Program-made: the position numbers and the translations under genes | In this document: positions 9,385 through 18,144 of the stretch, one piece after another | Layout of the letters: each line of letters starts with the position of its first letter | How positions within the stretch are numbered: position 1 is the first letter of the stretch | Notes under the pieces: model-generated | Told to the model about the DNA's origin: nothing | Seen by the model: only the letters and a program-made list of their open reading frames with translations | Databases searched by the model: none | Assembly: GCF_026278245.1 (NCBI RefSeq) | Contig: NZ_CP111079.1 | Coordinates: 1,800,501-1,864,500 of the forward strand | Direction: 5' to 3' | Length of the DNA: 64,000 nucleotides | Source: Pontibacter kalidii | GTDB taxonomy: Bacteria; Bacteroidota; Bacteroidia; Cytophagales; Hymenobacteraceae

Positions 9385-10257
9385 ATGAGAAGATGCCTAC
9401 TTAGCTATTTTATACTATCAGCCATACTTCTGCTGGAGGCAAGCAGTGCCTTTGCACAGGTACGGTTGCCGCAGGCCAGCCCTCCAGCCATGCTGCGCCA
9501 GACGATAGGCCTAACTGACGTGACCGTAAACTATCATGCACCAAGTGTTAGGGGGCGTAAGGTTTTCGGAGATCTGGTACCCTACGGGCAAATGTGGCGT
9601 GCGGGTGCAAACGAGGCAACGCTGATTACTTTTCAAGATGAGCTGTTTCTGAATAACGAGCGGGTGCCGGCTGGTACTTACTCCTTCTTTATTTTCCCGC
9701 AGAGCGATTCGCTGTGGCAGGTAGTACTCAACAAGGATACTACTCTTTGGGGTTTGGAGGGATACAATGAGCTGGATGACGTGGCTTACCTGGAAGTGAA
9801 GCCCACAAAGACAAGCGAGTTTGTGGAGACCATGCAGTTTTCTTTCTCCGACATCAGCACTAACAAAGCCAAACTGAACCTGGCCTGGGAGAACACCAGA
9901 ATATCCCTGAGCATCGAGACAGACATAGAGAAGAAGGCGCTGGAGAACATTAACTACGCCCTGGCCAACGCCGCCAGCGACGATTGGTATACCTGGGCAC
10001 AATGCGCTGAGTATATGCTGCCGCGCAAAGAGCATCACGAGAAGGCCTTGCAGTGGATCAATAAATCCATCGCTATAAAAGAGAACTTCTACAACAACTG
10101 GATCAAGGCCAAGCTTTACGCCTACAACAGGGAGTACCAGATGGCTGCGTCCTTGTCGGCAAAGGCCATGGAGTTGGGCAATTCGGAGCCGGAAAGCTAT
10201 AAGACGTATGCCACCCAGATAGAAACTGCTTATAGCGAGTGGAAGAAGCGACGTTAG
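9385..10257 (+). CDS. DUF2911 family exported protein
   Basis: A 290-residue protein with a cleavable signal peptide (LLSYFILSAILLLEASSAFAQ). The next ~150 residues show the DUF2911 signature: QTIGLTDVTVNYHAPSVRGRKVFGDLVPYG, WRAGANEATLITF, and VPAGTYSFFIFP, typical of this Bacteroidota periplasmic family of unknown function. The C-terminal part (about 185-290) is helical and TPR-like (ALENINYALANAASDDWYTWAQ, ALQWINKSIAI). Monocistronic, with a bidirectional terminator at 10282. The biochemical role is unknown. Confidence 0.88.
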   Translation: MRRCLLSYFILSAILLLEASSAFAQVRLPQASPPAMLRQTIGLTDVTVNYHAPSVRGRKVFGDLVPYGQMWRAGANEATLITFQDELFLNNERVPAGTYSFFIFPQSDSLWQVVLNKDTTLWGLEGYNELDDVAYLEVKPTKTSEFVETMQFSFSDISTNKAKLNLAWENTRISLSIETDIEKKALENINYALANAASDDWYTWAQCAEYMLPRKEHHEKALQWINKSIAIKENFYNNWIKAKLYAYNREYQMAASLSAKAMELGNSEPESYKTYATQIETAYSEWKKRR

Positions 10258-10281
10258 AAGTATAAAATGCCGTAAATTATA

Positions 10282-10308
10282 AAGGGAAGCCGTAGACTGG
10301 CTTCCCTT
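10282..10308. terminator. Bidirectional terminator between convergent genes
   Basis: AAGGGAAGCC (10282-10291) and GGCTTCCCTT (10299-10308) form a perfect 10 bp stem with a 7 nt loop, midway between the convergent stops at 10257 and 10351. A T-rich stretch follows on the plus strand. Confidence 0.85.
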
Positions 10309-10350
10309 ATTTATTGTAGAAAATTATACTTTGCTGCAATAGAGGATGGA

Positions 10351-12783
10351 CTAGAATTTAGCTACGAACCGCACATTCAGCCGCCGGCCCGTCAGGTAGT
10401 TAGGTACGGCGTAGGTCACGCTGTTCACATCGCGCACATAATTGTAGGACACCCAGTTCTTGGCATCTATCAGATTGAGCACTTCCAGGCCCACCCACAG
10501 GCTCTCCAGCCCCATCTTGCGGCGCTTCACCACATCGCTCTCTACTACAATCACTTTAGAGAAACCTATATCGATGCGCTTGTAGGAGCGGCCATCAAAA
10601 GCATTTCGGTACTCCGGCTGGCGCGGCGGGCCAAACGGCAGACCGCTGCCGTACACCAGGTTCAGGTACATGCGCACTGTTGGGTTGTCGGGCAAGTGGT
10701 CCTGGAAGAAGACGCCCACGTTCAGCAGTTGATCTGTTGGCCTGCGTATAAAGCCTTGCGCTTCCATACCTATCCGCTCGCCCTGTGCATTATAAACGGA
10801 TATCGAGTCCCCCTCCACCTTCTCCTTCGTTGATAATATTCCAAGACTCAGCCACGACTCCGCGCCAGGAATGAACTCCCCGTTAACACGCACATCGAAC
10901 CCGGCAGCATAAGCTTTTGCATTGTTTTTGGCGTAATAGCGCAGGCGCACGTTGTCCAGGTCGTAGGGGACCACGTTGGTCATCCATTTATAGTAGGCCT
11001 CCGAAGTTAATTTAAAGTCACGGCCCCAGGCCTGGAACAGGTAATCGCTCCCCACAATGGCATGTATGGCTCGCTGTGCCTTCAGCTCCGGGTTCAGCAC
11101 ACCGTTAAAATCCCTTAGCTCACGGTAAAAAGGGGGTTGGAAGTATAAACCAAGGGCCGTCTTAAAGGACAGGTTCGGGTTATGGCGTGTAATGAACGCG
11201 TACTGCACGCGCGGCGAAATGTTCAGCTCCCCGTTATAGTCCCAGTAAGTGGCGCGCAGGCCGTACGTAATCGTCTTGAGCGAGTCCAGCTCAAAGGTAT
11301 GCTGCAGGTAGCCGCTGTAGCGCAGGGTGTTCAGGTTGAGTTGGGAGCTGAGGTAATAATTCTGCGTTACATAATCAGCAGAATCGGAAAAGCCATACTC
11401 CTGCAGTTGGTCCTCTATGTTTTCGGACCCAACCTTAGCCCCGAACTGTAGGTTGCTGCGCTGGCTGATGTGCCAGGTGTTACGTAGTTCCGCGGCCAGC
11501 ATGCGCGCCAGCAAGGCATTGCGGGCATGGCTGAAGGTGCTGCCTACGCCCCGCTCCTGCTGGCAATCGCCTATGCCGTCTCCGTTATTGTCCACGTCGC
11601 ACAGGCGGTAACCAGCCTCCACATCCCGGAACTCCCGCTCCCGCGAGTGCACACCCGAAAGTATAAACTCTGAAGTATAGAACTGGCTGAAGCGGTGCGT
11701 AAGGTTGAGCCCCGCCTGGTAGGTGGCATACTCCATCCGCTCCTGCCCTTCAAAACCGATGAAGAGGCGAAGCGGCGTATTGCGCGTGCCAAACGTGGTA
11801 ACCTGGGACTCCGGTTCCACTCTGAAATCATTTCTGGCATAGCTGGTAAGAATACCCAGGGTGGTGCGGCCGCGGTCGAGCGAGTCTTTTGTCAGGTCGA
11901 TGTGCACGTAGGCCTGCGCATCGGTGAAGACGGGGTTATACTTTCCATCCGTCTGCAGCCCCTGTAGAATGTATTGGCCGTTTTTGTGGCGCGCGCCAAA
12001 CAGGTAGGATACCTTCTTGTTCTTAGAGGCTGATTCCAGGTGCAGGGTGCCACCCGTAAGCCCACCGCTTACGGAAGCAGCAAATTCCGTGGGCTGTTTA
12101 TACTTGATGTTGAGCACTGACGAGAGCTTATCGCCATACCTGGGCTGCCAACCTCCCGAGGAAAACTGGATATCCCCTACCAGGTCAGGGTTCACAAAGG
12201 AGAGCCCCTCCTGCTGTGCCGAGGAAATCAGGAAAGGGCGGTAAATTTCGATATTGTTGACGTAGACGAGGTTCTCGTCGTAGTTGCCACCGCGCACGGA
12301 GTAGGTGCTGGAAAGCTCATTGTTGCTCGATACACCAGGCAGCGTGACCAGCACTTTGTTAAAATCACCGAAGGCAGAAGGCAGGTTGCTGACATCCCGC
12401 GGGTCCAGGGTCGTCACACTTACCTGTTCCCGGGCGTCATCCTGCTTGCCGCGCACATCCACCGTCTGCAGCTGCTTCGGGTCCGGGTCAAGTATAAATT
12501 CCAGTGTTTTTGTCTCATCGGGCAGCAGCTGCAGCGTTTGCTCCTGCTCTTTGTAGCCCAGGTAGCGCACCAGCAGCACCAGCTCGCGCTGGGCCGGAAC
12601 AGCAAGTATAAATTCTCCCGCAGCATTGGTTCGCGTGCCTATGGAGGTGCCTTTCACAGCCACCGTGGCCATCTCCAGCGGCTCCTGCTGCCGGTTCAGT
12701 ACCTTGCCGGCCAGCTTGGCCTGCTGTGCAGAAACACCTATGGGCAAAAGTATGAGCAACCACACCGATAGATATCTCAGCAT
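10351..12783 (-). CDS. TonB-dependent outer-membrane receptor with carboxypeptidase-like domain
   Basis: An 810-residue outer-membrane transporter. It has a signal peptide (LSVWLLILLPIGVSAQ), a carboxypeptidase-regulatory-like fold (about 22-105: LAGKVLNRQQEPLEMATVAVKGT), a plug domain (about 125-225: LPSAFGDFNKVLVTLPGV, YSVRGGNYDENLVYVNNIEIY), and a large barrel ending in a terminal phenylalanine (VRFVAKF). It would import an unknown ligand using ExbBD-TonB energy. No SusD partner is adjacent, which argues against a classical polysaccharide locus. It starts 15 bp after rpe and is probably the last gene of the mnmA operon. Confidence 0.88.
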   Translation of the reverse strand: MLRYLSVWLLILLPIGVSAQQAKLAGKVLNRQQEPLEMATVAVKGTSIGTRTNAAGEFILAVPAQRELVLLVRYLGYKEQEQTLQLLPDETKTLEFILDPDPKQLQTVDVRGKQDDAREQVSVTTLDPRDVSNLPSAFGDFNKVLVTLPGVSSNNELSSTYSVRGGNYDENLVYVNNIEIYRPFLISSAQQEGLSFVNPDLVGDIQFSSGGWQPRYGDKLSSVLNIKYKQPTEFAASVSGGLTGGTLHLESASKNKKVSYLFGARHKNGQYILQGLQTDGKYNPVFTDAQAYVHIDLTKDSLDRGRTTLGILTSYARNDFRVEPESQVTTFGTRNTPLRLFIGFEGQERMEYATYQAGLNLTHRFSQFYTSEFILSGVHSREREFRDVEAGYRLCDVDNNGDGIGDCQQERGVGSTFSHARNALLARMLAAELRNTWHISQRSNLQFGAKVGSENIEDQLQEYGFSDSADYVTQNYYLSSQLNLNTLRYSGYLQHTFELDSLKTITYGLRATYWDYNGELNISPRVQYAFITRHNPNLSFKTALGLYFQPPFYRELRDFNGVLNPELKAQRAIHAIVGSDYLFQAWGRDFKLTSEAYYKWMTNVVPYDLDNVRLRYYAKNNAKAYAAGFDVRVNGEFIPGAESWLSLGILSTKEKVEGDSISVYNAQGERIGMEAQGFIRRPTDQLLNVGVFFQDHLPDNPTVRMYLNLVYGSGLPFGPPRQPEYRNAFDGRSYKRIDIGFSKVIVVESDVVKRRKMGLESLWVGLEVLNLIDAKNWVSYNYVRDVNSVTYAVPNYLTGRRLNVRFVAKF

Positions 12784-12798
12784 CAGGAGCGCGGGTTT

Positions 12799-13452
12799 TT
12801 ATTTAGTTGATTTTAGATCAGCGATCGTCTGGATAGGATCTGCGGAAGAGAAGACAAAACTACCCGCTACCAGCACGTCGGCCCCTTTCTCGAGCAGCAA
12901 TGGTGCGTTGTCCTGGTTCACGCCTCCGTCAATCTCAATCATGGCCTGCGAGTTGCGCTGGATGATCAGGTTCTTCATCGCCTCAATTTTGCGGTACGTA
13001 TTTTCGATGAATTTCTGTCCACCAAACCCCGGGTTCACCGACATCAGGCACACCAGGTCTACATCCGCAATCACATCCTCCAGCAAATGCACCGAGGTAT
13101 GCGGGTTTAGGGCTACACCCGCCTTGGCGCCTGTTGCTTTTATCTGCTGCATGGTGCGGTGCAGGTGGTGGCAGGCCTCCAGGTGCACCGAAATGGTATC
13201 AGCGCCTGCCTCCCTGAAGCGCTCAATGTACAGCTCCGGCTCCACGGTCATCAGGTGCACGTCCATTGGCTTCTGGGCGTGGCGCCCGATGGCATCCATC
13301 ACTGGAAAGCCAAAGGATATATTGGGCACAAAACGGCCGTCCATGATGTCGATGTGCAGCCAGTCGGCCTGGCTTTTGTTCAGCATCTCCACCTCCGACT
13401 GCAGGTTAGCAAAGTCAGAGGCTAATACGGAAGGAGCGATGATTGGTCTCAT
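12799..13452 (-). CDS. rpe: Ribulose-phosphate 3-epimerase
   Basis: Interconverts ribulose 5-phosphate and xylulose 5-phosphate in the pentose-phosphate pathway. 217 residues, a TIM barrel of normal length. Motifs are APSVLASDFANL at the N terminus, HIDIMDGRFVPNISFGF with a catalytic Asp, MDVHLM, SVNPGFGGQKFI and MIEIDGGVNQDN. ATG at 13452. It sits between a subtilase and a TonB-dependent receptor on the same strand. That neighbourhood gives no metabolic link and probably reflects simple co-transcription. Confidence 0.97.
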   Translation of the reverse strand: MRPIIAPSVLASDFANLQSEVEMLNKSQADWLHIDIMDGRFVPNISFGFPVMDAIGRHAQKPMDVHLMTVEPELYIERFREAGADTISVHLEACHHLHRTMQQIKATGAKAGVALNPHTSVHLLEDVIADVDLVCLMSVNPGFGGQKFIENTYRKIEAMKNLIIQRNSQAMIEIDGGVNQDNAPLLLEKGADVLVAGSFVFSSADPIQTIADLKSTK

Positions 13453-13512
13453 ACCTGCAAAGGTAAAGTTTAATGATGAAGCAAAATGATGATTTATACG
13501 CTGAAAGCCAAA

Positions 13513-15177
13513 CTACAGCTTCACGAACCGAAGCGTAGCCACTTTATGGCCAGAACGGATGCGGCACAGGTATAAACCGCTACGCATTGTTTGTGGCTCT
13601 AGTTGTAGAGGCTGCTCCGCCTGTGCCTGCATTATACTTTGGCGATACACCTGCTTGCCCGTCGCGTCCAGTACCTGCACCTCCACCTGCTGCTTTAGCC
13701 ACGCCTGCCCCAGGTAAAGTATAACCGGCTCCCGGCTGACCGGGTTTGTAATGTATAATGCCTCCCCGGTAGCAAGGCCAGGTACCGCTGTAACGGTGCG
13801 GCTGTAGCCAGGGATGCCGTAGCCGATGTTATTGTCGGGGTTTTCGGTGTTACTGCCGCTGTTGCGGAGCATCTCTATCACTTCTAAATTGGTTTTAAAC
13901 GGATTTGCCTGCCACAGGCTCGCTGCAAAACCGGCCATGATCGGTCCGGCAAAGGAGGTGCCGTTCCCCTTCGCCAAAGTGCCGTTCGGAAGTATAAAGT
14001 ACGCCCCCTGCCCCAGCGCCACCACATCGGGCTTTATGCGGCCATCGGCAGTCGGACCAAAAGAACTAAAAGTTGCCTTCACGCCCAGCGAGTCTACAGC
14101 GCCCACTGTCAGCACTGAATCGGCATCGGCGGGGGCAGACACGAAGCGCCAGTTTTTATTGCCTTCGTTTCCGGCGCTTATCACCACCAGCATACCCGTG
14201 GCAGCGGCCAGGTCGGCTGCCCTAGTCACCAGCGATGTATTGCCGTCCATATCCTGGTAAGTATAGCTTTGGGAAGGCGCATCGAATAACGTATAGCCAA
14301 GGGAGGAGTTGATCACGTCGGCCCCGGCGCTGTCGGCATACTCGGCGGCCAGCAGCCAGTTTATCTCTTCGATATTGTGCTCAGAGGCGGCATCCTCCGT
14401 ACGCAGCAGCAGGTAGTTGGCGCCATAGGCCGTGCCGATCATTGTTCCGGGAGCGTAGGCAGCCATGGTAGAAAGAACTGCCGTGCCGTGTGCGTCCGCC
14501 ACCAGCGCGTTGGCTTGCTTTTGCACAAAATCAAAGGAGCCTTTCAGCTGATTGTTCTCAAATAGGTGGGCGAAAGCGGGTAAGTTATCTACCGCCGGAA
14601 AACCCGCATCGAACACGGCTATGGTCATACCCGCGCCGCTGTAGCCGTCCAGGTGCAGTTGGTCAGCCCCCAGCATGTCCGCCTGGTGATAGGCTAATCC
14701 ATAGTCATCAGCCTCAGGAGTGGGCAAGTATGCGGCAGCTGCAACAGACACAGCTTTTATGCTTTGTCCTTCCTGTTGCAGAAACATTCCGGCTGTTGAA
14801 AGCCTGTTTAAGGTTCGGGTGCTTTTTACAAATGGCAGTTCCTCGAGTTGCTGCAGTTCCTCCTCAGAGCATTGCACCACCGCCGCATTAAACCAGCGCG
14901 AAGTGTACCAAACCGTTACGCCTGCCGCTTTCAGGCCGGATACGTAGGCTGGGTTGACGGGAAGGTCGCGAGAAACCAGAGAAATATTTTGCCGCTTGCG
15001 CCGCTGCAGGGCTTTGGGGGACAAGTATTCCAGCGGCTCGGAAAGGGAGAATGGGCTGCCGTTTTTATCGGTAAAGTATACTAAACGCTTCTGCTCCTCT
15101 TCGTCTGTGTTGCCTGTATCCTGTGCCCAAACAGGCAGGAGCGGCAGCAGGCAGATAAAGAGGAGCAGCGAGCGCAT
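13513..15177 (-). CDS. Subtilisin-family (S8) serine protease with T9SS sorting domain
   Basis: A 554-residue exported protease. It has a signal peptide (about 1-18) and a propeptide-like region to ~180 containing LSPKALQRRKRQ, seen in T9SS subtilases. The S8 catalytic domain carries Asp190 (IAVFDAGF), His230 (ADAHGTAV), oxyanion Asn337 (ISAGNEG) and Ser408 (GNGTSFAGPIMAG), so the triad is complete. The last ~85 residues (EALYITNPVSREPVILYL to VATLRFVKL) are a type IX secretion C-terminal domain, implying surface display or release. It follows the lipoprotein gene by 3 bp and is in its operon. The substrate is unknown. Confidence 0.93.
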   Translation of the reverse strand: MRSLLLFICLLPLLPVWAQDTGNTDEEEQKRLVYFTDKNGSPFSLSEPLEYLSPKALQRRKRQNISLVSRDLPVNPAYVSGLKAAGVTVWYTSRWFNAAVVQCSEEELQQLEELPFVKSTRTLNRLSTAGMFLQQEGQSIKAVSVAAAAYLPTPEADDYGLAYHQADMLGADQLHLDGYSGAGMTIAVFDAGFPAVDNLPAFAHLFENNQLKGSFDFVQKQANALVADAHGTAVLSTMAAYAPGTMIGTAYGANYLLLRTEDAASEHNIEEINWLLAAEYADSAGADVINSSLGYTLFDAPSQSYTYQDMDGNTSLVTRAADLAAATGMLVVISAGNEGNKNWRFVSAPADADSVLTVGAVDSLGVKATFSSFGPTADGRIKPDVVALGQGAYFILPNGTLAKGNGTSFAGPIMAGFAASLWQANPFKTNLEVIEMLRNSGSNTENPDNNIGYGIPGYSRTVTAVPGLATGEALYITNPVSREPVILYLGQAWLKQQVEVQVLDATGKQVYRQSIMQAQAEQPLQLEPQTMRSGLYLCRIRSGHKVATLRFVKL

Positions 15178-15180
15178 AGC

Positions 15181-15900
15181 TTATTCTTTTCCGTGAGAGA
15201 TCAATTTTTCGTGACGCTCGTGGCCGTGGATTTTGTAGCCCTCTCCAAACGGACATTCCTTCGATTCTGTATCCCTACAGTAAACTATCCTATTAAAAAG
15301 ACGGTAAATAGCACCAACTCCTTTTGAGTAAACCTCTTTACGTTCATCTAAAGTAGAAAGATCCTCAGTAGGTTCCCCTTGTATCACTGTAACCGTACTA
15401 TCATAGGTAACACCATTTACTGTAAAACTTTCCCCAAGTTTGTCGAAAGTATATGGTTCTTTTTCTGAAGAAGAATTAACACGATCATTGTAAGCATCAC
15501 CTGCCCATATCTTACCTTCTTTAACAGGAAAGACCATTTTGACATACTTCGTGTTATTCTTTGTTAGGATAACATGTAAGTCTGTCTTTACCACTGTCAT
15601 CACAGAATCATCCACCCACGGGGTATTCTCATTAGCACGCACAGAGCGGATGATCTTATAGTTGAGCGTGTTGGTTTGGTCGTAGAAAGTCGTGTCTACG
15701 CGCTCACGTAGCTGGAAACGAGTAGTATCGCCTACGTCGCTCATATATCGGATATCGATCACGTCATAAATGCGCCAGTCGCCCACTTCCAGCGGATAGT
15801 AGTCGTAGCCCATTACTTTTGGGTCCGGGTCTTTATACTTATCCTCGCAGGCGGCAACAAGACCAGCCAGAACAACCAAAAGCAACAAAGCTCTACTCAT
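15181..15900 (-). CDS. Hypothetical lipoprotein
   Basis: A 239-residue protein with a lipoprotein signal peptide and lipobox LVAAC (Cys18), followed by EDKYKDPDPKVMGYDYYPLEVGDWRIYDV. The YYPLxxGxWxxY pattern recurs in Bacteroidota lipoproteins of unknown function. The ATG overlaps the mnmA stop by one base (TAATG), and the subtilase starts 3 bp after its stop, so the three are coupled. Two cysteines near the C terminus (YCRDTESKECPF) could form a disulfide. No enzymatic motif is recognised. A role beside the subtilase is inference from position only. Confidence 0.75.
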   Translation of the reverse strand: MSRALLLLVVLAGLVAACEDKYKDPDPKVMGYDYYPLEVGDWRIYDVIDIRYMSDVGDTTRFQLRERVDTTFYDQTNTLNYKIIRSVRANENTPWVDDSVMTVVKTDLHVILTKNNTKYVKMVFPVKEGKIWAGDAYNDRVNSSSEKEPYTFDKLGESFTVNGVTYDSTVTVIQGEPTEDLSTLDERKEVYSKGVGAIYRLFNRIVYCRDTESKECPFGEGYKIHGHERHEKLISHGKE

Positions 15901-17027
15901 TATTGCAACACGTTCAGGTTAAATTCAGAGTTATAGTTCGACTCGATCCAGCCGCCGCCCACTACATCGTTTCCTTCGTAGAAAACAGCCGCCTGGCCCG
16001 GGGCAATGGCATGCACGCCGCTCAGGAAATGTACCTTCATCTTATCCCCCACTTGCTCAATAATGGCCTCTGTGCCCGGATCGTTGTAGCGCACTTTGGT
16101 AACCGTCGGGATAGGTTGCCCGATCAGGTGCTCATACTTAGACATGTTCAGCTTACCCACCGTCATGGCGTTTTTGGCCAATTCGTCGTAGTTGCCCAGT
16201 ACCACGCGGTTACTATCCTTCTCGATGCGTGTAACGTAGGCCGGGAAACCTAAGGCAATACCCAGGCCCTTGCGCTGTCCAATGGTATAGAACGGATACC
16301 CCTCGTGTGTTCCCACCACGGTACCATCCTCCAGCACAAACTCGCCGCCTGCCACGCGCTCCTCCAAACCTTCCACTCGGCGCTTTAAAAAGCCACGGTA
16401 ATCGTTGTCAGGAATAAAGCAGATCTCGTAAGACTCCGGCTTGTTCACCAGTTCGGTGAAGCCACGCTCACGCGCCATCTCACGTATCTCGGTCTTATGC
16501 AGTTTTCCCAACGGGAAAATGGTGCGGCTCAAGCTTTCCTGCGAAATACCCCATAGCGCATACGATTGATCCTTGCTTTCGTCGAGGCCCTTGGAAATTA
16601 CGTACCGCCCGTTTTCCTGGCGCAGGTTAGCGTAATGTCCCGTTGCGATAAACTCACAGCCTAACTGGTCGGCACGACGCAGCAGGGCATCCCATTTAAT
16701 ATGTGTATTGCATAGCACGCACGGGTTCGGCGTGCGGCCAGCCAGGTACTCATCCGTGAAATGATTGATTACAAAGTCCCCAAACTCCTCGCGGATATCT
16801 ATGATATAATGCGGGAAACCAAGTTGAACAGCAATGTTACGGGCATCATTGATGGAATCGAGCGAACAGCAGCCTGTTTCCTTTTTGCTGGCGCCGCTGG
16901 AGGCGTAATCCCAGGTCTTCATGGTCATCCCCACTACCTCGTAGCCTTGCTCGTGCAGCATCACGGCTGCCACCGAACTGTCGATACCGCCGCTCATCGC
17001 CACTAATACCCTTCCTTTTGTACTCAT
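15900..17027 (-). CDS. mnmA: tRNA-specific 2-thiouridylase MnmA
   Basis: Thiolates U34 of tRNAs for Lys, Glu and Gln. 375 residues, normal length. An N-terminal PP-loop (VAMSGGIDSSVAAVML) activates the base. NPCVLCNTHIKW holds the first catalytic cysteine and SYEICFIPDNDYRGFL the second. FYTIGQRKGLGIALG and the C-terminal barrel (QAAVFYEGNDVVGGGWI) are as in the family. ATG at 17027, first gene of a minus-strand operon whose later genes are envelope proteins and rpe. TATATTTG at 17073-17080 is a plausible -7 box. Confidence 0.97.
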   Translation of the reverse strand: MSTKGRVLVAMSGGIDSSVAAVMLHEQGYEVVGMTMKTWDYASSGASKKETGCCSLDSINDARNIAVQLGFPHYIIDIREEFGDFVINHFTDEYLAGRTPNPCVLCNTHIKWDALLRRADQLGCEFIATGHYANLRQENGRYVISKGLDESKDQSYALWGISQESLSRTIFPLGKLHKTEIREMARERGFTELVNKPESYEICFIPDNDYRGFLKRRVEGLEERVAGGEFVLEDGTVVGTHEGYPFYTIGQRKGLGIALGFPAYVTRIEKDSNRVVLGNYDELAKNAMTVGKLNMSKYEHLIGQPIPTVTKVRYNDPGTEAIIEQVGDKMKVHFLSGVHAIAPGQAAVFYEGNDVVGGGWIESNYNSEFNLNVLQ

Positions 17028-17072
17028 CTATTTAAAAAGTGTATGTCGATTTAAAAATTTCGCTATTTGATA

Positions 17073-17080
17073 CAAATATA
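17073..17080 (-). promoter_or_regulatory. Putative -7 box for mnmA
   Basis: On the minus strand TATATTTG fits TAnnTTTG and lies about 46 bp before the mnmA ATG. The sequence between 17028 and 17256 is AT-rich and contains two AAGTATA copies nearer the divergent gene. Confidence 0.4.
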
Positions 17081-17256
17081 GCAACAACAAAACAGTTATA
17101 AAGATTCAGGTTCTAATTTCTGCTGTGGCCAAGGGCCTAAAGTATAAATAGGGCCGGAAAAAAGCGAAAAAGGTTGGCGGTAACGGAAAATCGAGCTTAC
17201 TTTGAATCGCAGAAAATTATGTCTTAAACGAGTAAAAACATAAAGTATAAATTACT

Positions 17257-17880
17257 ATGGGCCTACGTACCTCTGTGATAGTAAACGGAATAAACAACCT
17301 GAGCGATGCCCGCTACTGTGCTGGCATGGGTGTGGATATCATCGGTTTCAACCTGAAACTGGATGACCCGGAGCGTGTACAACCTCAGACCCTGAAGGAA
17401 ATAATGGGATGGGTGGCTGGCGTGCAAACCGTAGGCGAATTCCTCCGCGCAAGGCCAGACGTGATCAATGAGATGGCCGAGGAGTTTAAACTGGACCTTA
17501 TTCAGCTGGACGTACCCTACCTGATCGACGAGATCGAAGAGATCAACCGCCCCGTGATTCAGAAGGTGTTTATCAATAAGGACACCGTGCAGAGTGAGCT
17601 TCTGGAGATGATGGAGCTTTATACCCCTTTCGTTCACTCGTTCATTATCTTTTCCGACGACTTCGACACGATTGACGAGACCAACTCCCGTTTCCTGGCT
17701 GACCTCTCAGCGAAGTTTAAAGTATACATTGGCTTCGGCATCGACAAAGCCAATATTAATGGCGTACTGAAAACCGTTAAACCCACTGGAATCGGCCTGA
17801 CAGGAGGACATGAAATTAAGCCCGGCCTTAAAGACTTTGACGAGCTAGCCGATATTTTCGAGGAAATAGAGGAAAGTTAG
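17257..17880 (+). CDS. Divergent phosphoribosylanthranilate isomerase-like (TrpF-like) barrel protein
   Basis: 207 residues with a TrpF-like TIM-barrel pattern: VIVNGINNLSDARYCAGMGVDIIGF aligns with the canonical N-terminal KICG...DA...GAD..GF segment, and GIGLTGGHEIKPGLKDFDELADIF with the C-terminal phosphate-binding end. The catalytic cysteine of TrpF (in KICG) is replaced by Asn, and the usual GGTG/FDW ending is absent. No other trp gene is nearby. It may be an inactive or repurposed homologue found in this lineage. Calling it a true isomerase is not justified from the sequence. Monocistronic, convergent with trmB. Confidence 0.65.
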   Translation: MGLRTSVIVNGINNLSDARYCAGMGVDIIGFNLKLDDPERVQPQTLKEIMGWVAGVQTVGEFLRARPDVINEMAEEFKLDLIQLDVPYLIDEIEEINRPVIQKVFINKDTVQSELLEMMELYTPFVHSFIIFSDDFDTIDETNSRFLADLSAKFKVYIGFGIDKANINGVLKTVKPTGIGLTGGHEIKPGLKDFDELADIFEEIEES

Positions 17881-17905
17881 GGAGTTAGAGAGTTAGAGAG
17901 ATGGG

Positions 17906-18111
17906 GAGTTAGAGAGTTTAGGAGTTAAATTTTCACTATACTATACTTTTCTCTCCTGGGAAAACGCACAAAATAGATCGGCCTGACGAATTTATACTTC
18001 GTCAGGCCGATTCGCTTATGCATACCGAAAGGGTTAGCTGTACTTCATATTTACCTGCTCTCCTATACTTCCCAAACTCTTTAACTCTCTAACTCCTAAA
18101 CTCTCTAACTC
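17906..18111. repeat. 22 bp perfect inverted repeat inside GAGTTAGAGAGTT arrays
   Basis: After the TrpF-like stop there is a degenerate array of GAGTTAGAGA units (17881-17927). Before the trmB stop a matching inverted array runs through about 18074-18140. The arrays share a perfect 22 bp inverted repeat (17906-17927 and 18090-18111). A separate terminator hairpin lies in the middle. Confidence 0.8.
17978..18010. terminator. Bidirectional terminator between the TrpF-like gene and trmB
   Basis: TCGGCCTGACGA (17978-17989) pairs perfectly with TCGTCAGGCCGA (17999-18010) around a 9 nt loop, which contains the TATACT motif. It lies between convergent genes. The poly-T is weak on the plus side, and TCTATTTTG follows the stem on the minus side. 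Confidence 0.8.
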
Positions 18112-18144
18112 TTAGTCTCCCCAACTCTCTAACTCCCTAGCTTT

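Noticed and set aside
17257..17880. Naming the 207-residue barrel protein trpF outright
   Set aside because: The catalytic Cys and the C-terminal phosphate motif are not present, so only the fold family is claimed.
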